A model generated the notes under the pieces. It was not told the origin of the DNA and did no database searches. It was given only the letters and a program-made list of their open reading frames with translations. The position numbers and the translations under genes were made by a program. A stretch of 39,865 bases of DNA. Source: Vulcanibacillus modesticaldus. Lineage in GTDB: Bacteria; Bacillota; Bacilli; Tepidibacillales; Tepidibacillaceae. Numbering within the stretch: position 1 is the stretch's first letter; the number at the start of each line of letters is the position of its first letter. Shown one piece after another: positions 14,637 to 22,470 of this stretch. The stretch is from positions 1-39,865 of the forward strand of contig NZ_MIJF01000011.1 of the NCBI RefSeq assembly GCF_001730235.1. Direction: 5' to 3'.

Positions 14637-15872
14637 ATGTTTGATTTTTTGATGAACGAAGGACAGAAAGAGTTACGAAGGGAGGCAAGAAGTTTCGTTA
14701 AAGGGGTTCCAAATCAATTAATTTTAGACATGGATACTGAAAAGATCACCTTTCCAAGAGAGTTCGTTGAAAATGCTGGCAAGAGTAACCTATTAGGTTT
14801 GAGATTTAAAAAAGAATATGGTGGACGTCAGTTAGGATGGGAATCAGAAATTATCGCTATTGAAGAAATGGGCTATTTAGGAACTGCTTTAGCATGCTTA
14901 TATTCGATGCCTAGTATTGTCGGTGAAGCGATACATAAATTTGGCACTGAGGAACAAAAAGAAAAATATTTAATTCCAACAATTCGAGGAGAAAAAGTAG
15001 CAGCAGAAGGTTTAACGGAACCTAGGGGAGGTTCGGATTTTTTTGGGACAACTACAATAGCTAGAAAAGATGGTGACGCTTTCATCATTAACGGACAAAA
15101 GCGTTTTATTGTCGGGGCAGAGGGTGCAGATTATTTCTTAATATATGCTAGAACAGATGAGAATGCGCCTCCTCATAAAGGAATAACAGCTTTTTTAGTA
15201 GATAGAACCGAAGATGTACGTGTTGAATATACTTACGGACTGATGGGAACTCGTGGAGCTGGAACTGGAAGGGTTCACTTTAAAAATGTTAGAGTGCCTG
15301 CGGAGAATATCATCGGGAAGCTAAATGGAGGAATTGAAATATTTAATCAAATGATGATACCTGAAAGGATGACAAGTGCTGCAGGTGCCCTAGGGATGGC
15401 TAAAGCAGCTTTAGATGTTGCGACAAGATATTCAATGAATAGAAAGGCTTTTGGACATCATATTAGGGAGTTTCAAGGGGTTAATTTTAAAATCGCTGAA
15501 AGTATTACCTTATATGATGCTGCACGTTCTATAGTTTATACAGCAGCACGGGCGATTGATGCTAATGATGATCCTAGAAGGGTAAGAAGATTGGTATCAG
15601 AAGCTAAAAAATTTGCTACTGAATCAGCATACAAAATAGTAGATCATTCAATGCAGATCATGGGAGGAATCGGCTATACGAATGTTTTCCCAATCGAGAA
15701 AATGTTAAGGGATGTTAGATTGATTACCATTTGGACTGGTACTAATGAAATTATGAATTTAATCATTCAATCTGAGTACTATAAAGAATTTATCAAAGCA
15801 AATGAACATGGTAGAAATATTGAAATGGATGCCTTAGAAGGAGATAAGGCAGAAGAAAAGGTTTATGAATAA
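14637..15872 (+). CDS. Acyl-CoA dehydrogenase with IVD/LCAD-type catalytic base position
   Basis: A 411-aa FAD enzyme that introduces the alpha-beta double bond into acyl-CoA. Family motifs are [47 protein letters not shown] and [10 protein letters not shown]. The glutamate that is the base in medium- and short-chain enzymes (YEG) is replaced by T367 ([10 protein letters not shown]). Instead E243 in PERMTSAAG sits where isovaleryl- and long-chain dehydrogenases carry their base. The substrate is therefore probably branched or long chain. AGGGAGG precedes ATG 14637. A ligase remnant follows immediately, once a likely partner gene. Confidence 0.92.
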   Translation: MFDFLMNEGQKELRREARSFVKGVPNQLILDMDTEKITFPREFVENAGKSNLLGLRFKKEYGGRQLGWESEIIAIEEMGYLGTALACLYSMPSIVGEAIHKFGTEEQKEKYLIPTIRGEKVAAEGLTEPRGGSDFFGTTTIARKDGDAFIINGQKRFIVGAEGADYFLIYARTDENAPPHKGITAFLVDRTEDVRVEYTYGLMGTRGAGTGRVHFKNVRVPAENIIGKLNGGIEIFNQMMIPERMTSAAGALGMAKAALDVATRYSMNRKAFGHHIREFQGVNFKIAESITLYDAARSIVYTAARAIDANDDPRRVRRLVSEAKKFATESAYKIVDHSMQIMGGIGYTNVFPIEKMLRDVRLITIWTGTNEIMNLIIQSEYYKEFIKANEHGRNIEMDALEGDKAEEKVYE

Positions 15873-16600
15873 ATAAACTATTGAATCCCCGACTAACAAG
15901 TACTGAAGTACGACAAATAACTTCTTCAATGGATGCTAAAGCAATCATTTATCACCCCCAATTTGCTGATCAAGTAAAAGAATTAGAAATAACCAGATAT
16001 CCTTTATCAATAAAAGAAATCGACTTCTTAAAATCTTACCCCAAAGAGGATCTGAATTTAGATATACTAGATAAAGATACTGCCGAAATATTATTGACTT
16101 CAGGAACTACAGGTCGCCCTGAAGGGGTAATGTTAAGTCATCAAGCAGTATACCAGGTTGCAATGATGATGTCCTATGAAATGCAATTTAAATATGGTGA
16201 TCGGATCTTGCAAATTATGCCTCTTAGTCATTCTGCTCCATTAAATTTAACACTTATGGGTAGTGTTTTCTCTGGAGCTACGAGTTATTACCCATTTCTT
16301 TGGCGCTCCAATTGCTTATTTATTGGCATTAAAAATTCTAGAGTCCAAAAGTTATGACCTTACATCGATTAATAGCGGATGTTCAAGATGTGGCGGTTAT
16401 TGGAAAGCCTCATAAAGAATGGGGAGAGACTGTTATTGCTATTGTTGTTAAAGCAAAGGGCTCGAGAGTAACAGCTGAAGATATTCGAAATTATTTAGTT
16501 GATAAGTTGGCGAAGTATAAAATCCCAAGAGAAATTATTTTTACAGTAATAGGGCGAAAAGCCCATGGAATCGTGGGATGAAAGCGCAGGGGGTGAAATC

Positions 16601-17650
16601 ATGGAACAAACAGTAAAAATCAAACTACTACCGACTAAAGAGCAAGAATATCATTTGATCAATATTTCAAGAGAATATATTAAAACGGTCAATACATTAG
16701 TTGCTGACATGGTTCAAGCTGAAAAAATATTAAAGCTGTCATCAAAAGATGTTCATGTGTCAATGCCCAGTGCTGTCAAAAACCAAGCGATTCGTGACGC
16801 AAAAAGCGTCTACCGAAAAGTCAAGAAGTTAAAAAGAGTACCTATACTTAAAAAGTCAGTTTGTATATGGAACAATCAGAATTATAAGATCAAAGAAAGC
16901 GTCATCGAATTTCCAGTATACATTAATGGTAAATCAAAACGAATTGCTGTAAAAGCTATTTTAACTGAATATCAACACAATCTATTGAAGAATCAATTGG
17001 GGATACTGCGGATCACAAAGAAATCAAATAAATGGATTGCTCAAATAGCGGTAAAGATACCGGGACCAACTCAAAACAATTCAGATATTGTTATGGGTGT
17101 AGATCTAGGGTTAAAAGTTCCAGCTGTTGCAGTAACCAGCACAGGAAAAACAAGGTTTTTTGGTAATGGAAGACAGAATAAATATATCCGTAGAAAATTC
17201 AAGTCCCAAAGGCGTGAATTAGGTAAATCCAAAAAGTTAAATGCTATTCGTAAACTTAATGATAAAGAAACTCTGTGGATGAAAGACAAAGACCATAAAA
17301 TCAGCCGGACATTGGTTGATTTTGCAATAAAAAACAATGTTTCGGTTATTCGCTTAGAAAAACTCTCTAATATCCGAAACACGGCAAGAACAAGCCGTAA
17401 AAACGAAAAGAACCTACATACATGGTCATTTTATCGTCTAGCACAATATATTGAATACAAAGCAAAATTAGCAGGAATTAAAGTAGAATATGTCGATCCT
17501 AAATACACCAGCCAAATTTGCCCTATGTGTGGAAAACGTAATCATACAAAAGATAGGAAATATCAATGTTCGTGTGGATTTAAAACACATCGAGATCGGG
17601 TAGCAGGAATAAATATAATTAATGCACCTGTGATAGATGGAGTAGCTTAA
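16601..17650 (+). CDS. tnpB: TnpB RNA-guided nuclease of an IS605-family element
   Basis: A 349-aa TnpB. The RuvC residues are D168 (GVDLGLK), E253 (VIRLEKL) and D332 (THRDRVAGINI). The zinc finger is C307/C310/C323/C325 (CPMCGKRN ... CSCGF). All catalytic positions are present, so the protein may be active despite a short C-terminus (NAPVIDGVA). ATG 16601 follows GGGGGTGA; an upstream in-frame extension lacks a ribosome site. TnpB proteins are omega-RNA-guided DNA nucleases that cut the empty donor site and so promote element retention. It lies inside the ligase pseudogene. Confidence 0.93.
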   Translation: MEQTVKIKLLPTKEQEYHLINISREYIKTVNTLVADMVQAEKILKLSSKDVHVSMPSAVKNQAIRDAKSVYRKVKKLKRVPILKKSVCIWNNQNYKIKESVIEFPVYINGKSKRIAVKAILTEYQHNLLKNQLGILRITKKSNKWIAQIAVKIPGPTQNNSDIVMGVDLGLKVPAVAVTSTGKTRFFGNGRQNKYIRRKFKSQRRELGKSKKLNAIRKLNDKETLWMKDKDHKISRTLVDFAIKNNVSVIRLEKLSNIRNTARTSRKNEKNLHTWSFYRLAQYIEYKAKLAGIKVEYVDPKYTSQICPMCGKRNHTKDRKYQCSCGFKTHRDRVAGINIINAPVIDGVA

Positions 17651-17799
17651 AGTGAAAGTCTATCAGCCCATACTGCTATATGCACTGGTATGGGAAGGGT
17701 ACTGGCATACCCTTAGCTTGGGGTCATACTCGCCTACTGGAAACAGACTGGCGTTTAATCACCCAAGAATCCTACGTATTCATACGTGTGGAGTGTCAA
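17651..17799 (+). ncRNA. Candidate omega RNA (right-end guide scaffold)
   Basis: The right end downstream of tnpB is rich in hairpins. CCCATAC (17668-17674) pairs with GTATGGG, AAGGGTA pairs with TACCCTT (about 17695-17714), and a terminal hairpin CCTACGTA/TACGTGTGG (17771-17791) follows. It ends in GTGTCAA at 17799, the position where the scaffold normally gives way to the guide. The guide would start at 17800 with AGACGTATTACCAAG, which is the interrupted gene. Extent and 5' end are inferred, and the scaffold may begin inside tnpB. Confidence 0.65.
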
Positions 17800-17894
17800 A
17801 GACGTATTACCAAGAAATGCTTCTGGTAAAATCCTAAAACATCGTTTGAGAGAAATGTATCAATCCAAATAAGATAAAGCAATAAAAAAGTTGC

Positions 17895-17923
17895 TTGACA
17901 ATTTAGAAAAAATAGCATATTCT
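17895..17923 (+). promoter_or_regulatory. Strong sigmaA promoter of the MFS gene
   Basis: A consensus TTGACA (17895-17900), 17 bp, TATTCT (17918-17923). The expected start is near 17930. Confidence 0.75.
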
Positions 17924-17953
17924 ACCATAGTAATAAATTTCAGAGGGTTTTTT

Positions 17954-17992
17954 AAAGCCACGATTCACATTGGTGAATTATGGCTTTTTCTG
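17954..17992 (+). terminator. Terminator-like hairpin in the MFS leader (possible attenuator)
   Basis: AAAGCCA..ATTCAC (17954-17967) pairs with GTGAAT..TGGCTTT (17973-17987), followed by a T run. It sits between the promoter at 17895 and the start codon at 18041, so it would terminate most transcripts unless relieved. Confidence 0.6.
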
Positions 17993-18040
17993 TATATAAA
18001 CATAAAACAGGGTGATATAAAACGAAAGGGAGTAATAGAA

Positions 18041-19317
18041 ATGGTAATAGATAGAGCAAAAAATTTGTTCAAGCCTTACCTTGGGTTACCGAGAGAGATG
18101 TACGTTATATTTTTTGCAAGAATGATCAATGCATTAGGAATGTTTGTTTTTCCCTTATTAACATTAATCTTAACGATAAAAATCGGTTTGACTAATTCTC
18201 AAGCGGGTTTTGGGTATCGCTAGGAGGCTTGTTATTTTTACCTGCAAGTCTGATTGGAGGGAAATTAGCAGATTCTATTAGTCGGAAAAAAATAATAATT
18301 ATTTTTGATTCGTTTGCTGCCATTACTTATCTAATTATTGCCTTTATGGAGCCATCAATGAATCTGGTTTATTTGATTATGATTGCGGCTATGTTTATGG
18401 GAATAGGTGAACCTGCTCATAATTCTTTGATTGCAGATATTACAACTCCCAAAAACCGAGATGGTGCATACTCTTTGTCTTACTTGGGATTTAATATCGG
18501 TTTTGCAATTGGGCCATTGCTTGGTGGGATTTTATTTAAAAACTACTTTAAGTTGATATTTATCATAGATGCACTTACTGCACTTATTGCGACATTTTTA
18601 ATTTTCATCTTTATCCAAGAAACAATTGATAGAACGAAGGAAGAATTTAGTGAAGAACGCAAATTAGAAAAAAGAGTTGAAGGCTCTATATTTAAAGTTT
18701 TATTAGAAAGACCAATTCTTATCTACTTTTCACTAATTATGTTTGGATATAACTTTGTGTACTCCCAATGGGGGTTTTTACTTCCAATACATGTCGAATA
18801 TAATTATCCTGAACTTGGCTCCCAAATATATGGAATGTTAGCTAGTTTTAATGGATTAGTTGTTATGTTCTTTACTCCTTTAGTTACAATGTTATTAATG
18901 AAGAACAATAATTTCCGCAAAATTGTTTATGGCGGGATTTTATACATCATTGGTTTTGGGATGTTGGGATTTATTAGTTCAAAAGCGGTATTTTTCTTAT
19001 CAGTTTTTATATTCACTATTGGAGAGATTACTGTTACAATCAGCTTCATGCCGTTAATCGCTAATTATACTCCTGCATCTCATCGTGGAAGAATGAACTC
19101 AATCTTACCATTGATTATGGGATTAGGTTTTACCTTAGGGCCGCTTGGAATGGGGATGATATTAGAATATTATTCGATAGAATCAAGCTGGCGAATGGTT
19201 GGGGTGTTGATGGTATTTTCAACTATATTAATGTTATTATTAGAAAAATTAGATGGAGTGCAACAGAAAAGGTTAGTTAAAAAGGAAACAAAAGAAAGAA
19301 CTTTAGTCCATAATTGA
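18041..19317 (+). pseudogene. MFS drug-type exporter with a one-base frameshift
   Basis: From ATG 18041 (AAAGGGAG ribosome site) the frame reads VIDRAKNLFKPYLGLPREMY and TM1, then stops at 18221-18223. Adding one T to the TTTT run at 18208-18211 gives NSQAGFWVSLGGLLFLPASL and joins the frame that continues to 19317. The restored protein of about 425 aa is a 12-TM major facilitator: motif A-like GGKLADSISRKK, PAHNSLIADITTPKNRDGAY, GFNIGFAIGPLLGG. Efflux of a small molecule is likely. It may be a real frameshift or a homopolymer sequencing error; the rest is well preserved. Confidence 0.82.
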
Positions 19318-19360
19318 ATTAATTTACAATAATGTTAATATTAAAAAAGGGGGAGGGGTT

Positions 19361-19975
19361 ATGAACAATAGTTTCATAGAAGTTTTAACTGCTATCATCA
19401 TAAGTTATTTAATCGGTTCATTATCTTTTGCTTATATTATTGGAAAAATATTTTACAAAATAGATATTAGAAATCACGGTAGTAAAAATTTGGGTGGCTC
19501 GAATGCAGGTAGGGTTTTAGGAAAAAAAGTTGGAATTTCCGTAATAATTTTAGATTTCTTTAAAGGATATCTAGCGGTTTGGTTAGTTGCAAATATTTTC
19601 GAATCTAATTTTGAAATATCCATTATATCTGGGCTGTTTGTAGTATTAGGTCATTTGTTCCCAATCTTTTTTGGTTTTAAAGGCGGAAAGGGAGTGGCCA
19701 CTAGCGGAGGAGTCATGTTATTCATAAACCCTTGGTTAATATTAATAAGCGTGTTAATAATTCTCATTCTTTGGCTAATCACAGGGTATGAATCATTATC
19801 GACATTAATTGCATTTGCATTTGTCCTATTTGTATTGTTATCATTAAAGAGTACTCTTATCAGTATTTTTAGTATTATCGTATTTGTTGGTATTCTTTAT
19901 GCGTATCGAAATAATATACGTTCATTACTTAATGGAACTGAAAAAAAGAAAAATATCTTCAACAGATTTAAATAA
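19361..19975 (+). CDS. plsY: Glycerol-3-phosphate acyltransferase PlsY
   Basis: A 204-aa membrane acyltransferase that uses acyl-phosphate to make lysophosphatidic acid, the first step of phospholipid synthesis. The three conserved cytosolic motifs are present: HGSKNLGGSNAGRVLG, KGYLAV and GHLFPIFFGFKGGKGVATSG. The last matches the active-site loop of the family. There are about six membrane segments and a Lys-rich cytoplasmic tail. GGGGGAGGGG precedes ATG 19361. It converges with a lipid-kinase-like gene, so both neighbours concern phospholipid metabolism. Confidence 0.95.
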   Translation: MNNSFIEVLTAIIISYLIGSLSFAYIIGKIFYKIDIRNHGSKNLGGSNAGRVLGKKVGISVIILDFFKGYLAVWLVANIFESNFEISIISGLFVVLGHLFPIFFGFKGGKGVATSGGVMLFINPWLILISVLIILILWLITGYESLSTLIAFAFVLFVLLSLKSTLISIFSIIVFVGILYAYRNNIRSLLNGTEKKKNIFNRFK

Positions 19976-20001
19976 GCTACCTTGATAGGTAGCCTTATTT
20001 A
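19970..20001 (+). terminator. Convergent hairpin between plsY and the lipid kinase gene
   Basis: AATAAGCTACC (19971-19981) pairs with GGTAGCCTTATT (19988-19999) with one bulge. It overlaps both stop codons. The T tract is weak (TTATTTAT) and it may serve both strands. Confidence 0.6.
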
Positions 20002-20916
20002 TGCGTATATCGTTAACCATTCATCAGAGAGGCGTACTTCAAAGGTTGTAAATTTTCCCACCACTTCACCATCTACATGAATACTAACCTTGGAATCACT
20101 GTTTACTAGATACTTATTTCCCCTAACTAACTTAACACCAGAATAATTAATATGAGTTCCTTTAAAAATTGTAGGAAATAATGCCAGAATTTTTTTTCTA
20201 TTTATCCCATAGACCACAATTGCATCTAAAATTTCCTCTTGTGGGTCGGCGTTGGGATTCATGATCATACCTCCACCAGCATAGGGATTATTGGAAAAGG
20301 TGATAAACCAACTATTGTGATAGTCGTACTGATCATCATCAATTTTTATAGTGAGTTTTAAGCGTTTAAAAGAAAAAAGCTGTTTAATTACAAAAAAAAC
20401 GTATGTTAAAGTTCCAAGGTTGAATTTATTAAAGAATTTTTTTACCCGGATTTTTTCGATATTCGCTTCATATGCTACTTCAGCATCAAAACCAATACCA
20501 CAATTACTTGCAAATCTACGACTAATCGTGTTATCTCCCAGTATTATGCTATACTTTATATTCTTCTTTCTGCCTTTTACAATTTTATCAATAGCTTGGA
20601 TTGGGTCAAGTGGAATTCCATTCCCTCTAGCAAAATCCATTCCAGAACCATAAGGAATATATCCAAATGAAGTAGATTTAAAATTGATTATTCCATTAAT
20701 AACTTCATTAACCGTTCCATCACCACCAACAGCGACTAGAGAGACGGGTGAGTCGGTATTTGTTAACTCCTTGGCAATTTCTGTGGCATGGCCAGGATAT
20801 TCTGTGAAATGAACAGTAAAATCGGGTAGTTTATCGACTATAACACGTTCCAAAGTAATCCAATCTTTTTTTAATTTTCCGCCTTTTGCGATTGGATTAA
20901 CTATAAAATGATACAT
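19999..20916 (-). CDS. Diacylglycerol kinase-family lipid kinase (DgkB/YegS-like)
   Basis: A 305-aa protein with a DAGK catalytic domain. The N-terminus FIVNPIAKGGK is followed by the nucleotide-binding VAVGGDGTVNEVINGI, IPYGSGMDFARGNGIP (family PLGTGNDFAR) and FASNCGIGFDAEVA. The C-terminal half is the beta sandwich ending VSIHVDGEVVG..FEV. Such proteins phosphorylate diacylglycerol or related lipids, recycling it to phosphatidate. The exact lipid cannot be told. GGAGGTG lies upstream of ATG 20916 on the minus strand. Confidence 0.9.
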   Translation of the reverse strand: MYHFIVNPIAKGGKLKKDWITLERVIVDKLPDFTVHFTEYPGHATEIAKELTNTDSPVSLVAVGGDGTVNEVINGIINFKSTSFGYIPYGSGMDFARGNGIPLDPIQAIDKIVKGRKKNIKYSIILGDNTISRRFASNCGIGFDAEVAYEANIEKIRVKKFFNKFNLGTLTYVFFVIKQLFSFKRLKLTIKIDDDQYDYHNSWFITFSNNPYAGGGMIMNPNADPQEEILDAIVVYGINRKKILALFPTIFKGTHINYSGVKLVRGNKYLVNSDSKVSIHVDGEVVGKFTTFEVRLSDEWLTIYA

Positions 20917-21134
20917 CTATACACCTCCTATCTATTATATTTCAGAAAATTATAGATATTTATATAGTAATCTATAGCTTAAAATCAAGCAATGTAAATC
21001 TACCAATATATCAATTTATATCTTAACGAGCATAAATCCGGTTTTCGAACAGGTTAAATTTGTATATATATACAAGTCCTTAAATTTTAAAAATCTAAAA
21101 CTTTAATTATTTTGCAATTTACCACATTAAGATA

Positions 21135-21163
21135 TTGAAATTTATCAAAATATATAGTAGAAT
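21135..21163 (+). promoter_or_regulatory. SigmaA promoter of the amino-acid ABC operon
   Basis: TTGAAA (21135-21140), 17 bp, TAGAAT (21158-21163), about 90 bases before the first gene. Confidence 0.6.
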
Positions 21164-21186
21164 TAGTTATAATTGTTAAACAATTG

Positions 21187-21219
21187 TGACTATTAAGAAA
21201 TTAATATTTTTAATAGTCA
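21187..21219 (+). promoter_or_regulatory. Inverted repeat in the importer leader
   Basis: TGACTATTAA (21187-21196) and TTAATAGTCA (21210-21219) are perfect 10-bp inverted repeats with a 13-base loop. They lie in the predicted 5' leader, 34 bases before the start codon. There is no T run, so this is more likely an operator or mRNA structure than a terminator. Confidence 0.45.
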
Positions 21220-21253
21220 TGATTATAATTATTCATTTAATGGAGGTAGATTA

Positions 21254-22366
21254 ATGAAAAAAAAATCAATTCTATTACTTTTATTAGGTCTCATATTAGT
21301 ATTTTCATTTGCTTTAACTGGGTGCGGTAGTAAAGAGACAAATGATCAACCTACAACAACTAATTCTAGCGATTCTAGTGATGCATCAAGTGCAAATAGT
21401 TCTGCGCCAACAAAAATTAGCACGTTAGAAAAAGTGAAGAACAGAGGAAAAGTTATAGTAGGAGTAAACGGTAAATTACCAGGCTTTGGTTATGTAGATT
21501 CTAACGGGAAATATACTGGTTTTGATGTTGATTTTGCTAGGGCACTTGCAGCAGCAATATTTAATGATCCTGATGCAGTTGAGTTTAGACCCTTATCAGC
21601 ACAAGAACGCTTTACAGCATTACAAACCGGAGAGATCGATGTATTAATCAGAAATACTACTTGGACGATCTCGCGGGATACTCAACTAGGAACTAATTTC
21701 GCACCAACAACCTTCTATGATGGTCAAGGTATTATGGTTCGAAAAGATAGTGGAATTAATAGTCTTAAAGATTTAGAAGGAGCACGAATCGGTGTGGAAA
21801 CAGGAACCACTACCGAATTAAATCTAGCAGATCAATTCCGAAAACTTGGAATCAAATATGAACCTGTAGTATTTGAAGACAGTAACGCTATGGTTGCAGC
21901 GTACGAAAAGGGTAGTCTTGATGCTTGGACAACTGACAAGTCTGGATTAGTTTCTCGTCAATCTACTTTAAGCGATCCTTCTGCTCACAAAATATTGAAA
22001 GAAACTCTTTCCAAAGAACCTTTAGGTCCGGTTGTGCTTCACGGTGATGATCAGTGGTTCGATATTGTTAAATGGGTTGTCTTTGCAACAATTGAGGCCG
22101 AAGAATTAGGTATTACCCAAGACAATATTGATTCGTTTATGAATAGTGATGATCCAGTTGTACGTCGTTTTCTTGGAGTAGATGGTGATTTAGGTGAGCA
22201 ATTAGGTTTAACTAAAGATTTTGCAGTAAGAGTTATTAAGGCTGTAGGTAACTATGGGGAAATATATAATCGTCATCTTGGACCAGATACAATTTTTAAC
22301 ATGGACCGAGGATTAAATGACTTATGGACGAACGGAGGATTATTGTATTCACCTCCATTCCGCTAG
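21254..22366 (+). CDS. Polar amino-acid ABC transporter substrate-binding lipoprotein (AapJ/BztA type)
   Basis: A 370-aa lipoprotein. Its signal peptide ends in a lipobox with C24 (LTGC), followed by a Ser/Thr/Asn-rich linker (27-52). The binding domain shows KVIVGVNGKLPGFGYVD, GKYTGFDVDFARALAAAIF, NTTWTISRDTQLGTNF and YDGQGIMVRKDSG. The length of about 340 residues and the NTTWT region match the general L-amino-acid binding proteins AapJ/BztA rather than the shorter GlnH type. GGAGGTAG precedes ATG 21254. A hairpin behind the gene separates it from the permeases and may keep it more abundant. Confidence 0.92.
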   Translation: MKKKSILLLLLGLILVFSFALTGCGSKETNDQPTTTNSSDSSDASSANSSAPTKISTLEKVKNRGKVIVGVNGKLPGFGYVDSNGKYTGFDVDFARALAAAIFNDPDAVEFRPLSAQERFTALQTGEIDVLIRNTTWTISRDTQLGTNFAPTTFYDGQGIMVRKDSGINSLKDLEGARIGVETGTTTELNLADQFRKLGIKYEPVVFEDSNAMVAAYEKGSLDAWTTDKSGLVSRQSTLSDPSAHKILKETLSKEPLGPVVLHGDDQWFDIVKWVVFATIEAEELGITQDNIDSFMNSDDPVVRRFLGVDGDLGEQLGLTKDFAVRVIKAVGNYGEIYNRHLGPDTIFNMDRGLNDLWTNGGLLYSPPFR

Positions 22367-22391
22367 TATTTTAATTTTTTCTAAAAGTTAT

Positions 22392-22427
22392 GGGCCTGTT
22401 ATCCTGATTTAAAGGGCAGGCCCTTTT
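22392..22427 (+). terminator. Intercistronic hairpin after the binding-protein gene
   Basis: GGGCCTG (22392-22398) pairs with CAGGCCC (22417-22423), then TTTT. It probably causes partial termination, so that binding protein exceeds permease. Confidence 0.75.
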
Positions 22428-22470
22428 AAAAATATTCGTAGCAAAAATGCAGTTACGAGGTGAACAGTAC

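Larger units (their letters stand above)
16545..17799 (+). mobile_element. IS605-family (IS1341-type, tnpB-only) insertion element
   Basis: Removing 16545-17799 (equivalently 16546-17800, one ambiguous A) restores an uninterrupted ligase frame: ...E-I-I-F-T-D-V-L-P-R-N. The left flank ends in TTTTTAC, compatible with a TTAC-type target/TAM. The left end has a GGGC-GAAAA-GCCC hairpin (16552-16564). The right end has the CCTACGTA/TACGTGTGG hairpin and GAGTGTCAA terminus typical of the family. There is no tnpA and no target duplication, as expected for this single-strand transposition family. Confidence 0.88.
15873..17872 (+). pseudogene. Acyl-CoA ligase remnant: truncated, frameshifted, internally deleted and split by an IS element
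   Basis: Pieces of one AMP-binding ligase lie in order. NPRLTSTEVRQI (from 15881) through the phosphate loop LTSGTTGRPEGVMLSH lacks the usual first part of the enzyme. A frameshift near 16295 separates this from FFGAPIAYLLALK. Roughly 200 residues are then missing before IADVQDVAVIGKPHKEWGE (about 16373). Finally the C-terminal region is cut after REIIFT (about 16545) by the TnpB element and resumes after it at 17801 with DVLPRNASGKILKHRLREMY, ending at TAA 17870-17872. It probably once paired with the dehydrogenase upstream. Confidence 0.9.
20917..21253. other. Divergent intergenic region (lipid kinase / amino-acid importer)
   Basis: No gene is seen. It carries the importer promoter at 21135-21163 and an inverted repeat at 21187-21219, both listed separately. 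The left part must hold the minus-strand promoter of the lipid kinase, which I could not fix. Confidence 0.6.

Noticed and set aside
17652-17837. 61-aa frame after tnpB
   Set aside because: It coincides with the hairpin-rich right end (omega RNA region) and the ligase junction, has no ribosome site, and is not protein-like.
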